Source: Viscum album (taxonomy: Eukaryota; Streptophyta; Magnoliopsida; Santalales; Viscaceae). From it: a DNA stretch of 64,000 bases. A program made the translations under genes and the position numbers. Below, piece by piece: positions 51,001-62,889 of this stretch; the stretch's first letter is position 1, and the number at the start of each line of letters is the position of its first letter. The notes below the pieces were generated by a model. That model had not been told where the DNA came from and did no database searches. It saw only the letters and a list, made by a program, of their open reading frames with translations. Location of the stretch: the NCBI GenBank assembly GCA_963277665.1, contig OY728122.1, forward strand, positions 2,126,744,024-2,126,808,023, written 5' to 3'.

Positions 51001-52740
51001 TATTATTTTCTATGATTTTAATAAATAACAATAAATTATTTCAAAATGGAAATACAAGACTCATTTTATGTCATTGGTTTCCAAACAATGGTTTTTTAAA
51101 AATATATTCCACCATTTTTAATAAAAATATTTTATCCTCTACCCCAAATTTCCATTTATTAATTTTATAAAAAGTTTACCAATAATTTATTGATGTTTAA
51201 ATTTCAAAGGTAATTTATTCCCAAATTTTGGAATTCATATTTTTCAAAATAAATGACTCATTACTTCATCTTTTTATGAATATGTTAAAATTGTTTACAT
51301 CTAATTTTATTGCACGTCACACATATTTTTAACACATTTTATATTTTATTCCTATATTTATCATGGTAATAAAATTATTTATAAAAGAAGTTTTCTTTTA
51401 CAATTACATAAGAATTATCAGTTTTAATATGATTTCAAAAGATGAAATATATTTCTTATTTCAAATTTTTTTTACAGTCCCCTTAAAATGATTATTCATA
51501 AAATATTTTAAACATTGAAATATATTATTATTGATCAATGTTATTTTAAAAATATAACCAAACTCATTATTTCTATAGATGACATCTGAAATGTCGTTTA
51601 TTTTGATGAAATTGTCTATCATTTCTTATGTATTCACTAATAATTTCTAATGTATAATTGAAAAATATACTCTAATTACATTTCTATGTGAATACCATGT
51701 TTTTAATTCCATTCATTTATTGTTTCACCTAAATTCAATAAATCAATTGATTTGGTAATGTTTTCAAATTAATCATATAACCTTGATCTCGTAAATGTAA
51801 ATAATATATTCTTTATTGTCTCAGTCGATCTGTATTTACCTATAAAAATACATGATGTCATTGGATACCCATTTATATTACATTGGTTAAACATGTTATG
51901 ATTATTTTCATAACTGTGAATGATTTCCTTTTGTGAGTAAATTCGAATAGGATGTGATACCTAATTTATTTTCATGTGTTATTTATGATATACTTTTATG
52001 TTGTCATCATATGTCTAGATGTCATTTATTTGATAGGTAGGTCCTATATATCCCTCTATTGCATTTAGTAATATTTTTAGTCACGTTATATAATTTATAA
52101 ATGAGTTGTAATGATAAATCCAAAATACAAAAAAATGGTTTTTATGTCTAATTCACTATAGTAATTGGTTGGGGGAATCCTAATCCACCAAAGAAAATAG
52201 ATGACTAAATCCATATCTACTAAGGTAACTAGGTTTTTATTCTTGAACCATTATGTTTTGATTTATATTCTTATGGATGAACCCAAAATATGAAGTCTTA
52301 TTTTCTTATACCATATTCATTTTTTCATGGAATATTTTTATTTTATTCCATGATTTATGATATAGAATTTGTTGGACCCAATATTATTATATTATTATCA
52401 ATTATGTTCATTGATTGTTATTAGTTATGTTTACCCTTAATGAGAATTAAAGTTGCCCAGCTACTTATGTTTCATTTTCCTTTATTTATTATGGGATGGA
52501 ATATGATGATTTTTCTGGAAGGTTTTATAATGTGATTAAATTGAAGGATATAATGAAGTCCATTTATAAAATAATTAGTTCCTTATATTGTAGGAAACAT
52601 TTCCTTTTTTAAAAAAATACATTATTTTTTTCAATACAATGTAATTATTAATCTCAATATATTAACATTAATGATATTGTAAATTTTTATTAGTCAATTT
52701 TTTCATTAGGTCATATAGTTAGATGATCACATCCTTGTAT
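48021..52740. repeat. Repeat D, right copy, second part
   Basis: Collinear with about 12,400-17,130. Clear anchors are tacaaataac at 48,292, the acaatccaag-aagggaggaatatgttc stretch near 49,008, atgaatacca at 50,101, TATTATGTGTTATTTTATTATTTAAAT-like sequence near 50,610 and ttagatgatcacat at 52,719. No coding domain seen. Similarity may extend to about 52,910. Confidence 0.7.
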
Positions 52741-54505
52741 CCTCATATATCCCACCAAATTAAACTAACATAATCCCTAATTAAGATGTTTAACATATTA
52801 ATCCATGGGTCAAGTTGATCAAAAATAAATGCAATTTTTTCAAGAATATTTCACTATCAAACATTCAATATTTGATCCTTCCACTGTCCATTGAACTCTA
52901 AAAATACATTTTTTATTAAAGATATTTTTCATGTATTATAGTGTTTATCTGAGTGAATATTTTTTACGTTATGTGAATAATATGATATCAATGGAACGAT
53001 AAGGAGAAAATGATTGATTACAAAAAAGGACTGATCATTAAATATATTGTAAAAGGATTTATCATTAAGCCATGGGAAGATGCAAGGAATATGGAAAACA
53101 TGGGGAGGAATGAGGATTAATATGTTATCAAATACTTATATTGTTAGTCATTAAATAAAAAATAAAAGTTAATATTTAGTTTTTGACATCCAAATTATTC
53201 CATTATTTTTTTAATGGATTTTCAAATAAAAAATATTTAATATATCAAATAATATATATCAGATGTGTATTTTAACTTCTTCATCATATAGAATATATGT
53301 TCCTTGAAATTTTCAATATATTACAAATATTTCATAGGATTATGTTTTTAATAGAGACATCAACTATAAGGGTTAAATTATTATCTTTTTTTATATATAA
53401 TTTAATTTTTTTTAATTAAAACATAATATTCTGAGTACAAATTTTACTGATGGGAATGAAACATTTATTCTAGAAATAGTTTTTATAATATATAAATCTA
53501 TTAACATATTTATATATTATTAGTAAATTATTGGAAATCATTATTTTTAATAATTTATTGCAAAATATTTTGGTATAATAATTTGAATACCAAAAATTTA
53601 TTTGATGACAAAATATTTTTTAGTATTAAATAGTTGATAATATATATATATATATATATATTTGTTGACAATAATAAATTTTTTAAAATTTAATGCTCAC
53701 AAAACATAATATAAATTTATTTATTTCATGTACTTTGTTTCAAGGTATTAAATTTATTTACACATTACAATAATATAAAATCAATGTTTCCCTTCCACTT
53801 ATAATAACATGAAAAAGATATTTCAATAAATTTTATAAAGAAATGTCTTCCATTTTATCATAATTTTATACTATTTTACAACATATATAAAAAATAAATG
53901 TATTTACGAAAATATGTAGTTCATGGAATAAAAAAACACGCATGACTATAATGTGCGAATTGAGTATATAATTTAAGGATGAATTTAGATAAAAAATCAT
54001 ATATTCAAATGGTTCCAAGATATATAATTTTTTTTAAATTTCCAACTACTAAGATAATGTTATCATAGATTTTTTCTAAATCCTTTAGAATTATATTTAG
54101 AATAGATGTGTATTCAATAGGTTATTTTTACTCTCTTTTCTTCATTGATTAAACAATCAATTATAATTTGGGCGACCTTTTAAATTTATAAATCACACCA
54201 TCATGAAATCATCATCAAATTGAATGAAAAATACTTCCCATGTGATTATAGTGAAATGGTAATAAAAAAAGAGAAAAACCCTTGAATTTTTTATAAATTA
54301 GAGATGTTCCTTAATATATTCATCAATTCAATGACATATTATTGATAAATCCTACATTTCTACGAACTGCATTTTTGGGGATTAAGATGTACAAATAAAA
54401 AATTATCATCAATATTACTCAAAATCATGGAGTTAAAATTATGGGAATAAAAAAATTTCATCCAACCTCACATGATAATATAGAATAAAAATATATTAGA
54501 CCTGA
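52741..54505. other. AT-rich stretch, nothing recognised
   Basis: No gene, LTR end or domain could be identified. A TA microsatellite lies at 53,639-53,661. Confidence 0.5.
53639..53661. repeat. TA dinucleotide microsatellite
   Basis: A pure run of alternating T and A in AT-rich DNA. Confidence 0.75.
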
Positions 54506-55070
54506 AATCAAAAATAAAACACATATCAAAAAATAATCCAAAAAACAATGCTAGAATCTCCCAAAATGACTAGTGAGAATATGAATGTTTATCCTTATCC
54601 TGGTGCCAACAAACACCCACAATGATATAACTCCTCCATAACACAATTGAACTATTTAAATGTCATGTCGACTATACCATGGACATCAAAACACCATTCC
54701 AATGAAATCCATTTACTATGATATTATTCAGATAGGGTACAATCAAATTATCCTTGAAATAAAAAAAAACTATCAAGGAAATAAACAATGAATCACATAT
54801 AAAAAAATAACCCAAAAAATAGTAGGTAGAATCTCCAAAAAATTATTCTAAGATGCAGAATCCATAACCCTGTCACAGTGATAGAAAAACCACACATAAA
54901 TATATCTCATATAGAACCCAATTTAACAGGTAAAGATACACGTTGACTGTACAATTTACACTAAAACATCATCCCCATGAAATCTATTAACAATGAAATT
55001 AATCAAATATGGTATAATCCCATTATCACTAATATCAATCCCAGACAAAAACTGACTAGGAGGAAAAATT
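54506..55070. repeat. 274-bp tandem duplication (two copies)
   Basis: The string AATAATCCAAAAAAC at 54,532 recurs as AATAACCCAAAAAAT at 54,806, 274 bp on. Later segments keep the order: GTAGAATCTCC-like, then CAATTGAACTATTT/CCCAATTTAACAGG, CATGTCGACTATACCATGG/ACGTTGACTGTACAATTT, CACCATTCCAATGAAATCCATTTAC/CATCCCCATGAAATCTATTAAC. Minus-strand translations of the copies show parallel pieces (DNLIVPYLNNIIVNGFH and DNGIIPYLINFIVNRFH), but both have stops and match no family I know. Confidence 0.7.
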
Positions 55071-57855
55071 CTTGTTACTAACAGCATATTTAAACACAAT
55101 CCTCCAAAAAAACAAGAAGAACCAAATTTTGGCAAAGACGTGGTTGTGAAGAACATAAACCTCAGAAGTAAAGTATTAGAAAATTTATTCTCAAAAAATT
55201 ATGAAGAACCCACTTCTAAAAACCACATTATCTAGTAATTATAACGATGTTATGGAACGAATTAATGTGGAGAAAATGGTTTGTAAAAACCCCATGAATA
55301 CAGGGGGGAAATAGTTGAACAAACCAAAACCTTGTATCAGGGATATGAAATAATGGGAATGAATAATTAACAGATGAATTGAAGCATTATTTCTATTGAT
55401 CGTTATAGATTCTATGATATCAGGTTGTGGATGTTTTTAAATGACAAATAGAATTGGGGTCATGGGGATATTCTCACTTGAAATTAATTAATAAATATAC
55501 GAATTAATTAAATATAATATAAAAGTATTTATTTCTAAATAGTGATATAATTTATGAAAATCATCATTTTCTGAGTTTTCCAATTTAGAATCGATTTGTT
55601 TTTTAAATAATTTATCATGATATTAGTAATTTTATATATTTTTTTATAAAATATTTTCAACATATAGACATGCATTTTTAAAAATAACATATTTTTAAGA
55701 AAAAAGTAGCCAATATTTAAACATCCAAAAATTTGTAAAATAATTATTTTTGTTAGATACTTTTAAAGAAGATGCTTATTCAATGTTTTATTTTTTTAAT
55801 AAAAAATTATAATTATAGTTCCATTTATTTTTAAAAATGTTTTATTTATTGATTTGATAAATCATAATATTTCTCTATTAATAAATTAATTATTTTTTTG
55901 AATTATTAATATAAATATATATATTGGATGATGAAATAAATGATAGAAAATAAATATAATACTAAAAACATATTATAAGTTGGATTTTCTCCTTTTTATC
56001 ATCAAATAAATAATATTTCACTATATTTCTGTATGTATGAGATAATAATTTTGTAGTGTTTTTATTTTAACAAAATGAAAATTATCCTAGATATAGGATA
56101 GCTATAAATTATTATATTATCAAATCATTGAAATATTAAATGTTTATTTGTTTATTATGAATATATTTGTTTATTTTTAATTTATATGTATTATCATCAT
56201 ATATATTTTTTGTATAACAAGTGTTAATAGTTTTTTTTTATTTTTAAGGGTATGATACATATATTTAATGTTATCATTTTATTATAATTGATTAATTTAT
56301 TCTTTTATTAAGATTAATTGGGTTAAAGGTTTAAAATTCACTAATCATATAGATGATTTTCATACAGATATTGTTTCCTCAATTTTTATTTTTAAGTTAT
56401 CAATCAATGGATAATATTTCATATATTGACACATTTATTTTGTAATAATAAAAGTAAATCTTCTATTTATCCTTGAATGTTATTTCAATATTTTAGTTCT
56501 ATAGTACCTAAATAATTTTCATATTTTAAAAAATGTAGAGAGATTTAGTTTTCATATATTATGGTTTGGGTTTTTATTTTCATTCTATTTTTTTATTGGA
56601 ATACGATAAGAGTTGGTGTCCCTAACCATAACTCTATAGAATTTATGAAAAAAATATTTAGAGGGAATACATAAGGTGTAAAGAGATTACACCAACATGA
56701 AATTTAATTTCGTTACACAGAAATTAAAAAAAATGAATCCTTTGACCTATAATAGAGTCTCTCCTTTATCATTTGAATATCCACACATTTTTAAGCTAGA
56801 AAATTTCTTAATAAAATCCTTAATCCATCATAATATCTAAAAATTTGTCAAATTTTTTAAATTACTTGTCCTTTCCTTTCTACAATTTTCCACAACATCA
56901 AAAATAATTTCTCATGTAAACCACATATCAATAGATAAAATATTTCTTTCATGAAAAGGAACACATCACCCCTATTGCAAATAGACATGTGAGATTATAT
57001 CCAAAATTAGACACTTCACACTCAACAATTATATAGTATTAATGTAACCACAACATCAAATAAACATCTTCCATCTAGTTCGTTGAACAAAAAATTATGT
57101 ACATTATCTTCCTGGAATATTCATTGTCGAATCACTCAAAAAAATACTAATAATCTATAATAAAAGATATAATAACTTGAGGTAAATATATAAAAAAGAT
57201 CAAAATTGTGGTAAAATATGACCAAGAAAGTAGTGTCCTGAACTAAAAATCAAAAGTGGGAAATAATAAAATATTCAATATTTGAAAAAACAGCCTTATA
57301 AACATCTCCCAACACAGTCAGAGATGGGATTCGAGAAAAAAATTGCTTCCAAATAAAATAACTAGACTAATCAAAATGTTAAACCTTTAGATAAACAACA
57401 TTTGAACTCTGAAAATATAACATAGATATTATGATTTACACTTAAATATATCTGAATAAATTCATGCATTGAAAAAGAGATCCTTGAAAATTAAATGGAT
57501 GGTAGAATAAAAACTACAACCCATACCAGATTCTACCATGGAAAACTACTCCCATATAGAGTTAAAAAGGTGAAAATAAAATAATTATTTTCAAAAAGGA
57601 GTATTGTAACTATAAAACAAAATCATTGTGAAAAAATTCAAGAAAATAAGCAACATATTGACATTAAAATTCAGGAAACAATTCTTTATATAAATTAACA
57701 AAAAGGATTAATTTTTAAGGAATGTCTATTTATTTAAAATTGAGATTAAATTAAAAAATTTCCACTATCATAATGAAAATTCAATTTCTAACTAGGTTTT
57801 ATGTATTCATTGTATGTTCAGGATACTTGTATTAATTGTATAATCGAAATATGAA
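55071..57855. other. AT-rich stretch, nothing recognised
   Basis: No domain, LTR pair or RNA gene was identified. The part from 56,600 to 57,700 is less extreme in composition and may be an old transposon body, but no motif supports a class. Confidence 0.45.
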
Positions 57856-58292
57856 TGTAGATACTCAATTACAAGAGTGGGTGAATTGAATGTTTAAAAA
57901 ATATTGTTTTTAAACATAAGTAAAACTATGTTTAACAATGTTAAACAAGGTAAATTCCCAACACCTCTCCTAGTTTACAAAATTTCTTGGTTCCGAAAAT
58001 GTGGTTCTGAAAATAAACCATAAGAAAAGGTTACAATGAAAAGATTCTACCTTAAAGCGTGTAGAATCTTACATATGAGAGTATATAAGAATAAGAAAGT
58101 ATTAGAATGATATACTTTCATCCTTTATCTTAATATAGAAGAAATAAACGTGAAACGAAACAAGTAACAAGTATGAAATATTTTAACTCAAATAGAAGGG
58201 TATCCAAAAAAATTGTATAAAGGTCCCTTAATATATACTTTCAAGAATGTTTGTCTTACCCACACTAGGGAAATCCCTTGATAGGTTTATCT

Positions 58293-58420
58293 GAATCTGT
58301 CTTCTTGTCCCGAAAAGCCATCATACATTATGGTAGTTGGAACCTTTGTCTTCCTATCCACAGAAGTCCCTAAACATTAATGTTGTCAGCACCACTATCT
58401 TCCTATCCCCGGAAGACCAC
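58293..58420. repeat. Three ~49-bp units each carrying a short inverted repeat
   Basis: The string GTCTTCTT/GTCTTCCT/ATCTTCCT starts at 58,299, 58,349 and 58,397. Each unit carries an inverted repeat of TCTTC...GAAG type. The clearest is TCTTCC (58,398-58,403), a 7-base loop, then GGAAGA (58,411-58,416). It lies inside the Sirevirus-like LTR and could be a regulatory or structural motif. Confidence 0.65.
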
Positions 58421-58827
58421 GATTATAAAAAACACCAATTTGAGTCTCACGAAGCATGATGAACAAGATGTTCAGTACACACAATGAAGAAAAATCTATT
58501 TCCCTAGAAATAACATTAGCAGCCTGAAATATTTATAGTGATCAACATGTTATAAGATTAGTCAAATGAGCTCTTATATATAGGCACTTCTCCAATGGTC
58601 AGCTCCCTTCTCCAATGGTAATATTTTTCTTTGAATTTCAGAGGGACCTGTACACATGTCACTCAAAAAACTAGTAAATTAGAAATAGAATGTATGACAT
58701 TGTTTCATAAGTATAACAAGTGTAAAAAAATAGGGATTCATAAGAAAATATTTCTTTGAAAGTATTAGGAAAAATATATTTTAGAGACTAAGGAAATAAT
58801 AATTTTGGGACTACAAATCAGGGATAT

Positions 58828-59093
58828 TCAGATTCTATTTTCCAAAGAATTTAGGACATAAATTCTACAGATTTTAACACGTGAATTATAAATAATTCGG
58901 AGTCTGTTTTTTAGGGAATTTAGAGTCTTAATTCTGAGGAATTTGATGTCTAACTTTCCAAAGAATTTCGAGTCTAAATTTTAGAGTATTCGGAGTCTAA
59001 AATTAAGAGTATTTGGAGTATGATTTTCTAAGAATTCAGAGTCTTAATTTCATAGAATTTAGAGTTTTAGTTTCATCAAATTCAAAGTTTGAA
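58828..59093. repeat. 23-bp minisatellite in the Sirevirus-like LTR
   Basis: Unit close to AATTTAGAGTCTTAATTTTAGAG. Unit starts at 58,894, 58,917, 58,940, 58,964, 58,987, 59,010, 59,033 and 59,056, all 23 bp apart but one (24), with more diverged units on both sides; about twelve in all. Confidence 0.9.
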
Positions 59094-59360
59094 AATAGAT
59101 TACTCTATAACAAAGGATTTATAGTATTATAAAGTATCAGATGAGAAATTTAATTTTACCCTTAGTAATAACATGAGTTAGATTAAGTGAAAATAAAAAA
59201 TGAAAAAAGAAAAAAAAGGAAAGAATAAAATTTACATGGGGAAGGTAAATTTTGCTTATTAAGTTAATTGTTAAAAAATAACTTTCCTTAAGATATTGTT
59301 TGTGATTTTCAAAACATGGAGGAATTTAAATGTCATATGGAAACCTTATTGACTCAACCA

Positions 59361-59608
59361 TCTCCCCCTTTTTGTAAAGAAATAACATCCTTACAAAAAT
59401 GAATATATGGACTTGGAAAAACAAATTTGGACATAAATTAAATACATATCTCCCTTTATATATGAATCAAAATGAATACGATTAACTCCCCCTTTGGTTT
59501 TGAAATCCATAAGGATCGTATTCTTGATTTGCTGAATGAACATTTTAATTTTCATGCATATGAAAATATTTATTGATAAGAACTCCCCTTAGATTAACTC
59601 CCCCTTAC
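59361..59608 (-). other. Multiple polypurine tracts of the Sirevirus-like element
   Basis: Four minus-strand copies of AAGGGGGAGTT or a close variant: at 59,361-59,373 (touching the LTR), about 59,484-59,496, 59,581-59,590 (one G shorter) and 59,596-59,607. A run of several such tracts before the 3' LTR is a known mark of Sireviruses. Confidence 0.82.
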
Positions 59609-59818
59609 TTTGGGAAATATCTTCATTACATAGTATTCTTTTTCTTAATTCCTTCTCAACCTTTTTGATTTTAAAAAGGAATAAAGTTAATGTGAAAACA
59701 TGGTACTAGAAATATTATTACTAAACAACCAAATATATGAAAAACAACCAAAATTCCATTATGATTGAATGAATTTGAAAAATGATAAAAATGTAACAAA
59801 ATATATGATGGGGTATAA

Positions 59819-62119
59819 TTAACCTTCTTTCACCTTCGACGTTAACTTCAACACACAAGTTTTCAGTAAGTTTAACTCCTTGTGATCTTCTTCCACTTGC
59901 TTGATCAACTGGTCATGATCATCATTTTTATTTTCATAAGCATTGACCATTTCATCCCGAGCATAAATAATATCCAAACTATCCTTCAAGACTTCTTATT
60001 TCATAAAAAAACTTCTCTTCAACCTCAATTTTGAGATCCCTTTCCCTCATTCAATTCATAAACAGAGAATTAAGCTTTCCATTCAAGTCCATGACTTCTT
60101 GTATTGGAGTAGTCTGTTCTATAGTTATCTTTTCCTTAAAATCTTTTTAATGTTCTTTAAAAATCCAATCTTCAGTGTCAAAATCATACATCACATTATA
60201 ATAAAATTAATCAAATTCTCCCATATCATTGATTTACTTCCTTGACCATCTTGTAAACTTCTTGCATGATCTTTTATGAGCATCATGTTCAATGAAAAAA
60301 TGTAATCAAATCTATATCAAGATTTACAAACATATCAACAAGCATGGTGACTAAATCATCATTCTGAATAAACAAGTGATAAAGAATCTAGAACCTCCAT
60401 TCTATACTCAGAAATAAATAAATTGTATTACCCAAAATCTTTGATGATTGTACCACAAAATTAGGTCTAAGGGAAAATGATTCTGATTCAGAGTGTTTGG
60501 TTGGTGAGGATTAATTTCCTATATCATCAGGATTCCTCTTTGATGAAGTACCTACATTAGTATTTTTTACCATAGATTTACTAGGGTTAACGATGAATAA
60601 TTTTTTACCCTTATTATACCTCATAATGATATCTTCTGTTTTTGGAGATTCATGCTCACTACCTGAAATTTGGACAGTCTTTTCTTCTTCAATGATTTCT
60701 TTCTTGGAAATAGCCACATTATCCTCTAGCTGAATGAAGTCTGGGTTGCTACTCTATTCATTAGATAGATTATTCACTTCATCCTAACCATTTTCTTCTT
60801 TTATTAGAGTATAAAGTTTTAATGATTTGGCTTCAGATGTTTAGATTGACTGTATCTTAGAAGGACACTACATCTAATGACAATACACTACATGCCTTTT
60901 CATGTCATCAGTATCATCACTCCCTTCTTCCTTTTCGTCTTCTTCCACTTCGCATTGTTGTAGTCATTTATAATAACCATTTTCTTTTCCAGATTCCCAA
61001 CAAGTGATTCTTTCAAAATCTATTCCAGCACATGGTGTTGTTTAAGGGCATTTTCGGTATCCTTAAGAAGATATTGAACGATTTTAGCCTCTAACATCTT
61101 CTTCCTTGGCTTCTTTTCTTTCTCTTGATTATCAAGATCTTTAGTATCCTTTATCATTGAATCTTTTTCCTCCGTAGCATCCAAGACAAAATGGGGATCC
61201 CTTCCTTCATGTTCTTCTTGTAACCTCTCCACTTAACAAAAACATCGTTAGGGTAATTCTTTTTCATATTTGGTTTTGGGTGTGCTGATTGAGTTTCCTT
61301 AGTCACAGGGATTTTTTTTTCTCTTCAGGTTCTTTCACATTCCTATTCCTTCTACCCTTCTTAGATGATTCAGCCACTCCCTATTCCATTGATAAGGCAT
61401 TAACTTCTTATTTAGGAAGATCATAGAAATATCCGAATTCACAAGAAAAATGAACCTTTATTCTCCCTTCAATATCATCACTCAATAACATTACTTTGAA
61501 ATTCCTTGGCTTAGAATTAAAAGGGATTTTAAATGAATGATAAAAATATAAAATAATCTTGGATAGAATGGCCGAATACATAATGATTTGAGACATCAAA
61601 TTTATCTTACGGATATTCGCAATTGTATGTAAAACATACTTCACAAAATTTATTTTCCTAAGGTTCACCAGAAAGTCAATGTCATAAATATCACTCTTCA
61701 TACGGTATCCTTTTCACCTTTTCGTAGAATGAGAAATCCTTGAATCCTTAATTGAAGAATCTGGAATTTTGTAGTGTGATGAACAATTTTCAGAGTCTTC
61801 ACATCATTCAAGTTAACACAATCTAGAGCCTTATCCTTAGCAAATATCCTGCAACATCTAGTAGCTTTGTGAGTACATAATTTTGCTTCACCCTAATATG
61901 AAATTCCAAACAAGATTGCAGCCTTACTGTAAGAAAGGAAATGAGTTTTTCCATAACACTTAAAAGAAATCTAGTATCTCCCTCCTTCATCAAGGAAACA
62001 TAATGATTCATTGAATTAAACCAATAAATCGGGATAAAACGGATCCTATGCCTTTGTTTTTTATACACATAGGCTCTCCTAGCCATTCTAATAGATATTA
62101 TTTGAAATAATTGAATCAT
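59819..62119 (-). pseudogene. Extra ORF between RNase H and 3' LTR (Sirevirus-like), broken
   Basis: Unrecognised protein in the position where some Sireviruses carry an envelope-like or other additional ORF. The N-terminal part (62,119-61,823) begins MIQLFQII and continues MARRAYVYKKQRHRIRF. The middle (61,701-61,408) contains LMSQIIMYSAILSKIILYFY and FKVMLLSDDIEGRIKVHF. An acidic-lysine-rich part follows (61,232-61,020 and 60,717-60,511: EKEKKPRKK, EEEKTVQISG). The C-terminal part, from about 60,145 to the stop at 59,819-59,821, looks like a coiled coil (QLIKQVEEDHKELNLLKT) with only two internal stops. No signal peptide or clear membrane segment was seen, so I do not call it an envelope protein. 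It may instead resemble the coiled-coil proteins annotated as putative plant transposon proteins. Confidence 0.6.
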
Positions 62120-62889
62120 GAAAAGAAAAAAAATCAGATCAACTAACCTCTCACTGTATATCTTCCATTAAAAAATTTATTTTACAAATAACATTTCTTT
62201 CTATGGAGAAGCTTTCCGAGACATTTAGATTAAAGGAAAACCTGCAGATTCAGAATGACCTTATGTAGATTAATAGATCTTCATCATGTGGATACTTGAA
62301 GATCTATGTGTGAAAAAACATTAGGGGACTTATATAGGAATTTTAGGTAACAGTTTATATTCCATGATTGATCAAATTACTGAAAAAATGTAGATCAGAT
62401 CAGATTTATGAGATGATAGAAGAAAAAAGAATTCGGTAGGTTCCGATCTTTTGAGGATTTTTATGATAAACATTCGGATTTAAGAAAAAGTAAATCTGAA
62501 AAAGTTTTTTACCAATAAAATAATACTAACATTTAAAATATGATTACAAAAAATTATGAAAGTAAACGTACCTTTTGGATTGCAAGGAAAATTATTCATA
62601 ATGAGGAAAGTTTTTCTTGAAGATCATTATATTCTGGAAAATTTTAAAAAACCATGATTACAAAAATATGCCTATGAAAATTATTATTAAAAAAGTTATG
62701 ATTTCAAAAATCAGATTATGAAAATTTTGATTATGAAATTTTTGATTAAAAAACATTGATTACGAAAATTTTGATTAATTAGTAATTATAATCCCCTGAT
62801 TAAAAAGAGTTTCTTATTGTAAGAAGATAGGTTTCAACAAAAATATTAATATGGATGATTACCTTAAAATTATCATTATTAACATTTTT
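62120..62889 (-). other. Spacer between pol and the extra ORF
   Basis: AT-rich, no domain recognised. From 62,640 to 62,800 it contains repeated ATTATGAAAATTTTGATTA-like words, a crude short-period repetition. Confidence 0.4.

Larger units (their letters stand above)
57856..59360 (-). repeat. Sirevirus-like 3' LTR
   Basis: On its own strand it starts TGGTTGAGTCAATAAGG right after a polypurine tract, and probably ends ...CAATTCACCCACTCTTGTAATTGAGTATCTACA near 57,856. A CAATTCACCC..CTTGTAATTGA-like string is frequent near the end of such LTRs. The outer end is inferred from one copy only because the 5' LTR is outside the window. It holds a 23-bp minisatellite and a set of short inverted repeats. 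Confidence 0.65.

Noticed and set aside
54956..55156. Leucine-rich-repeat-like frame (LSGIDISDNGIIP...)
   Set aside because: Only a superficial LRR look; no repeated LxxLxLxxN periodicity and the frame lies in the 274-bp duplication with stops.
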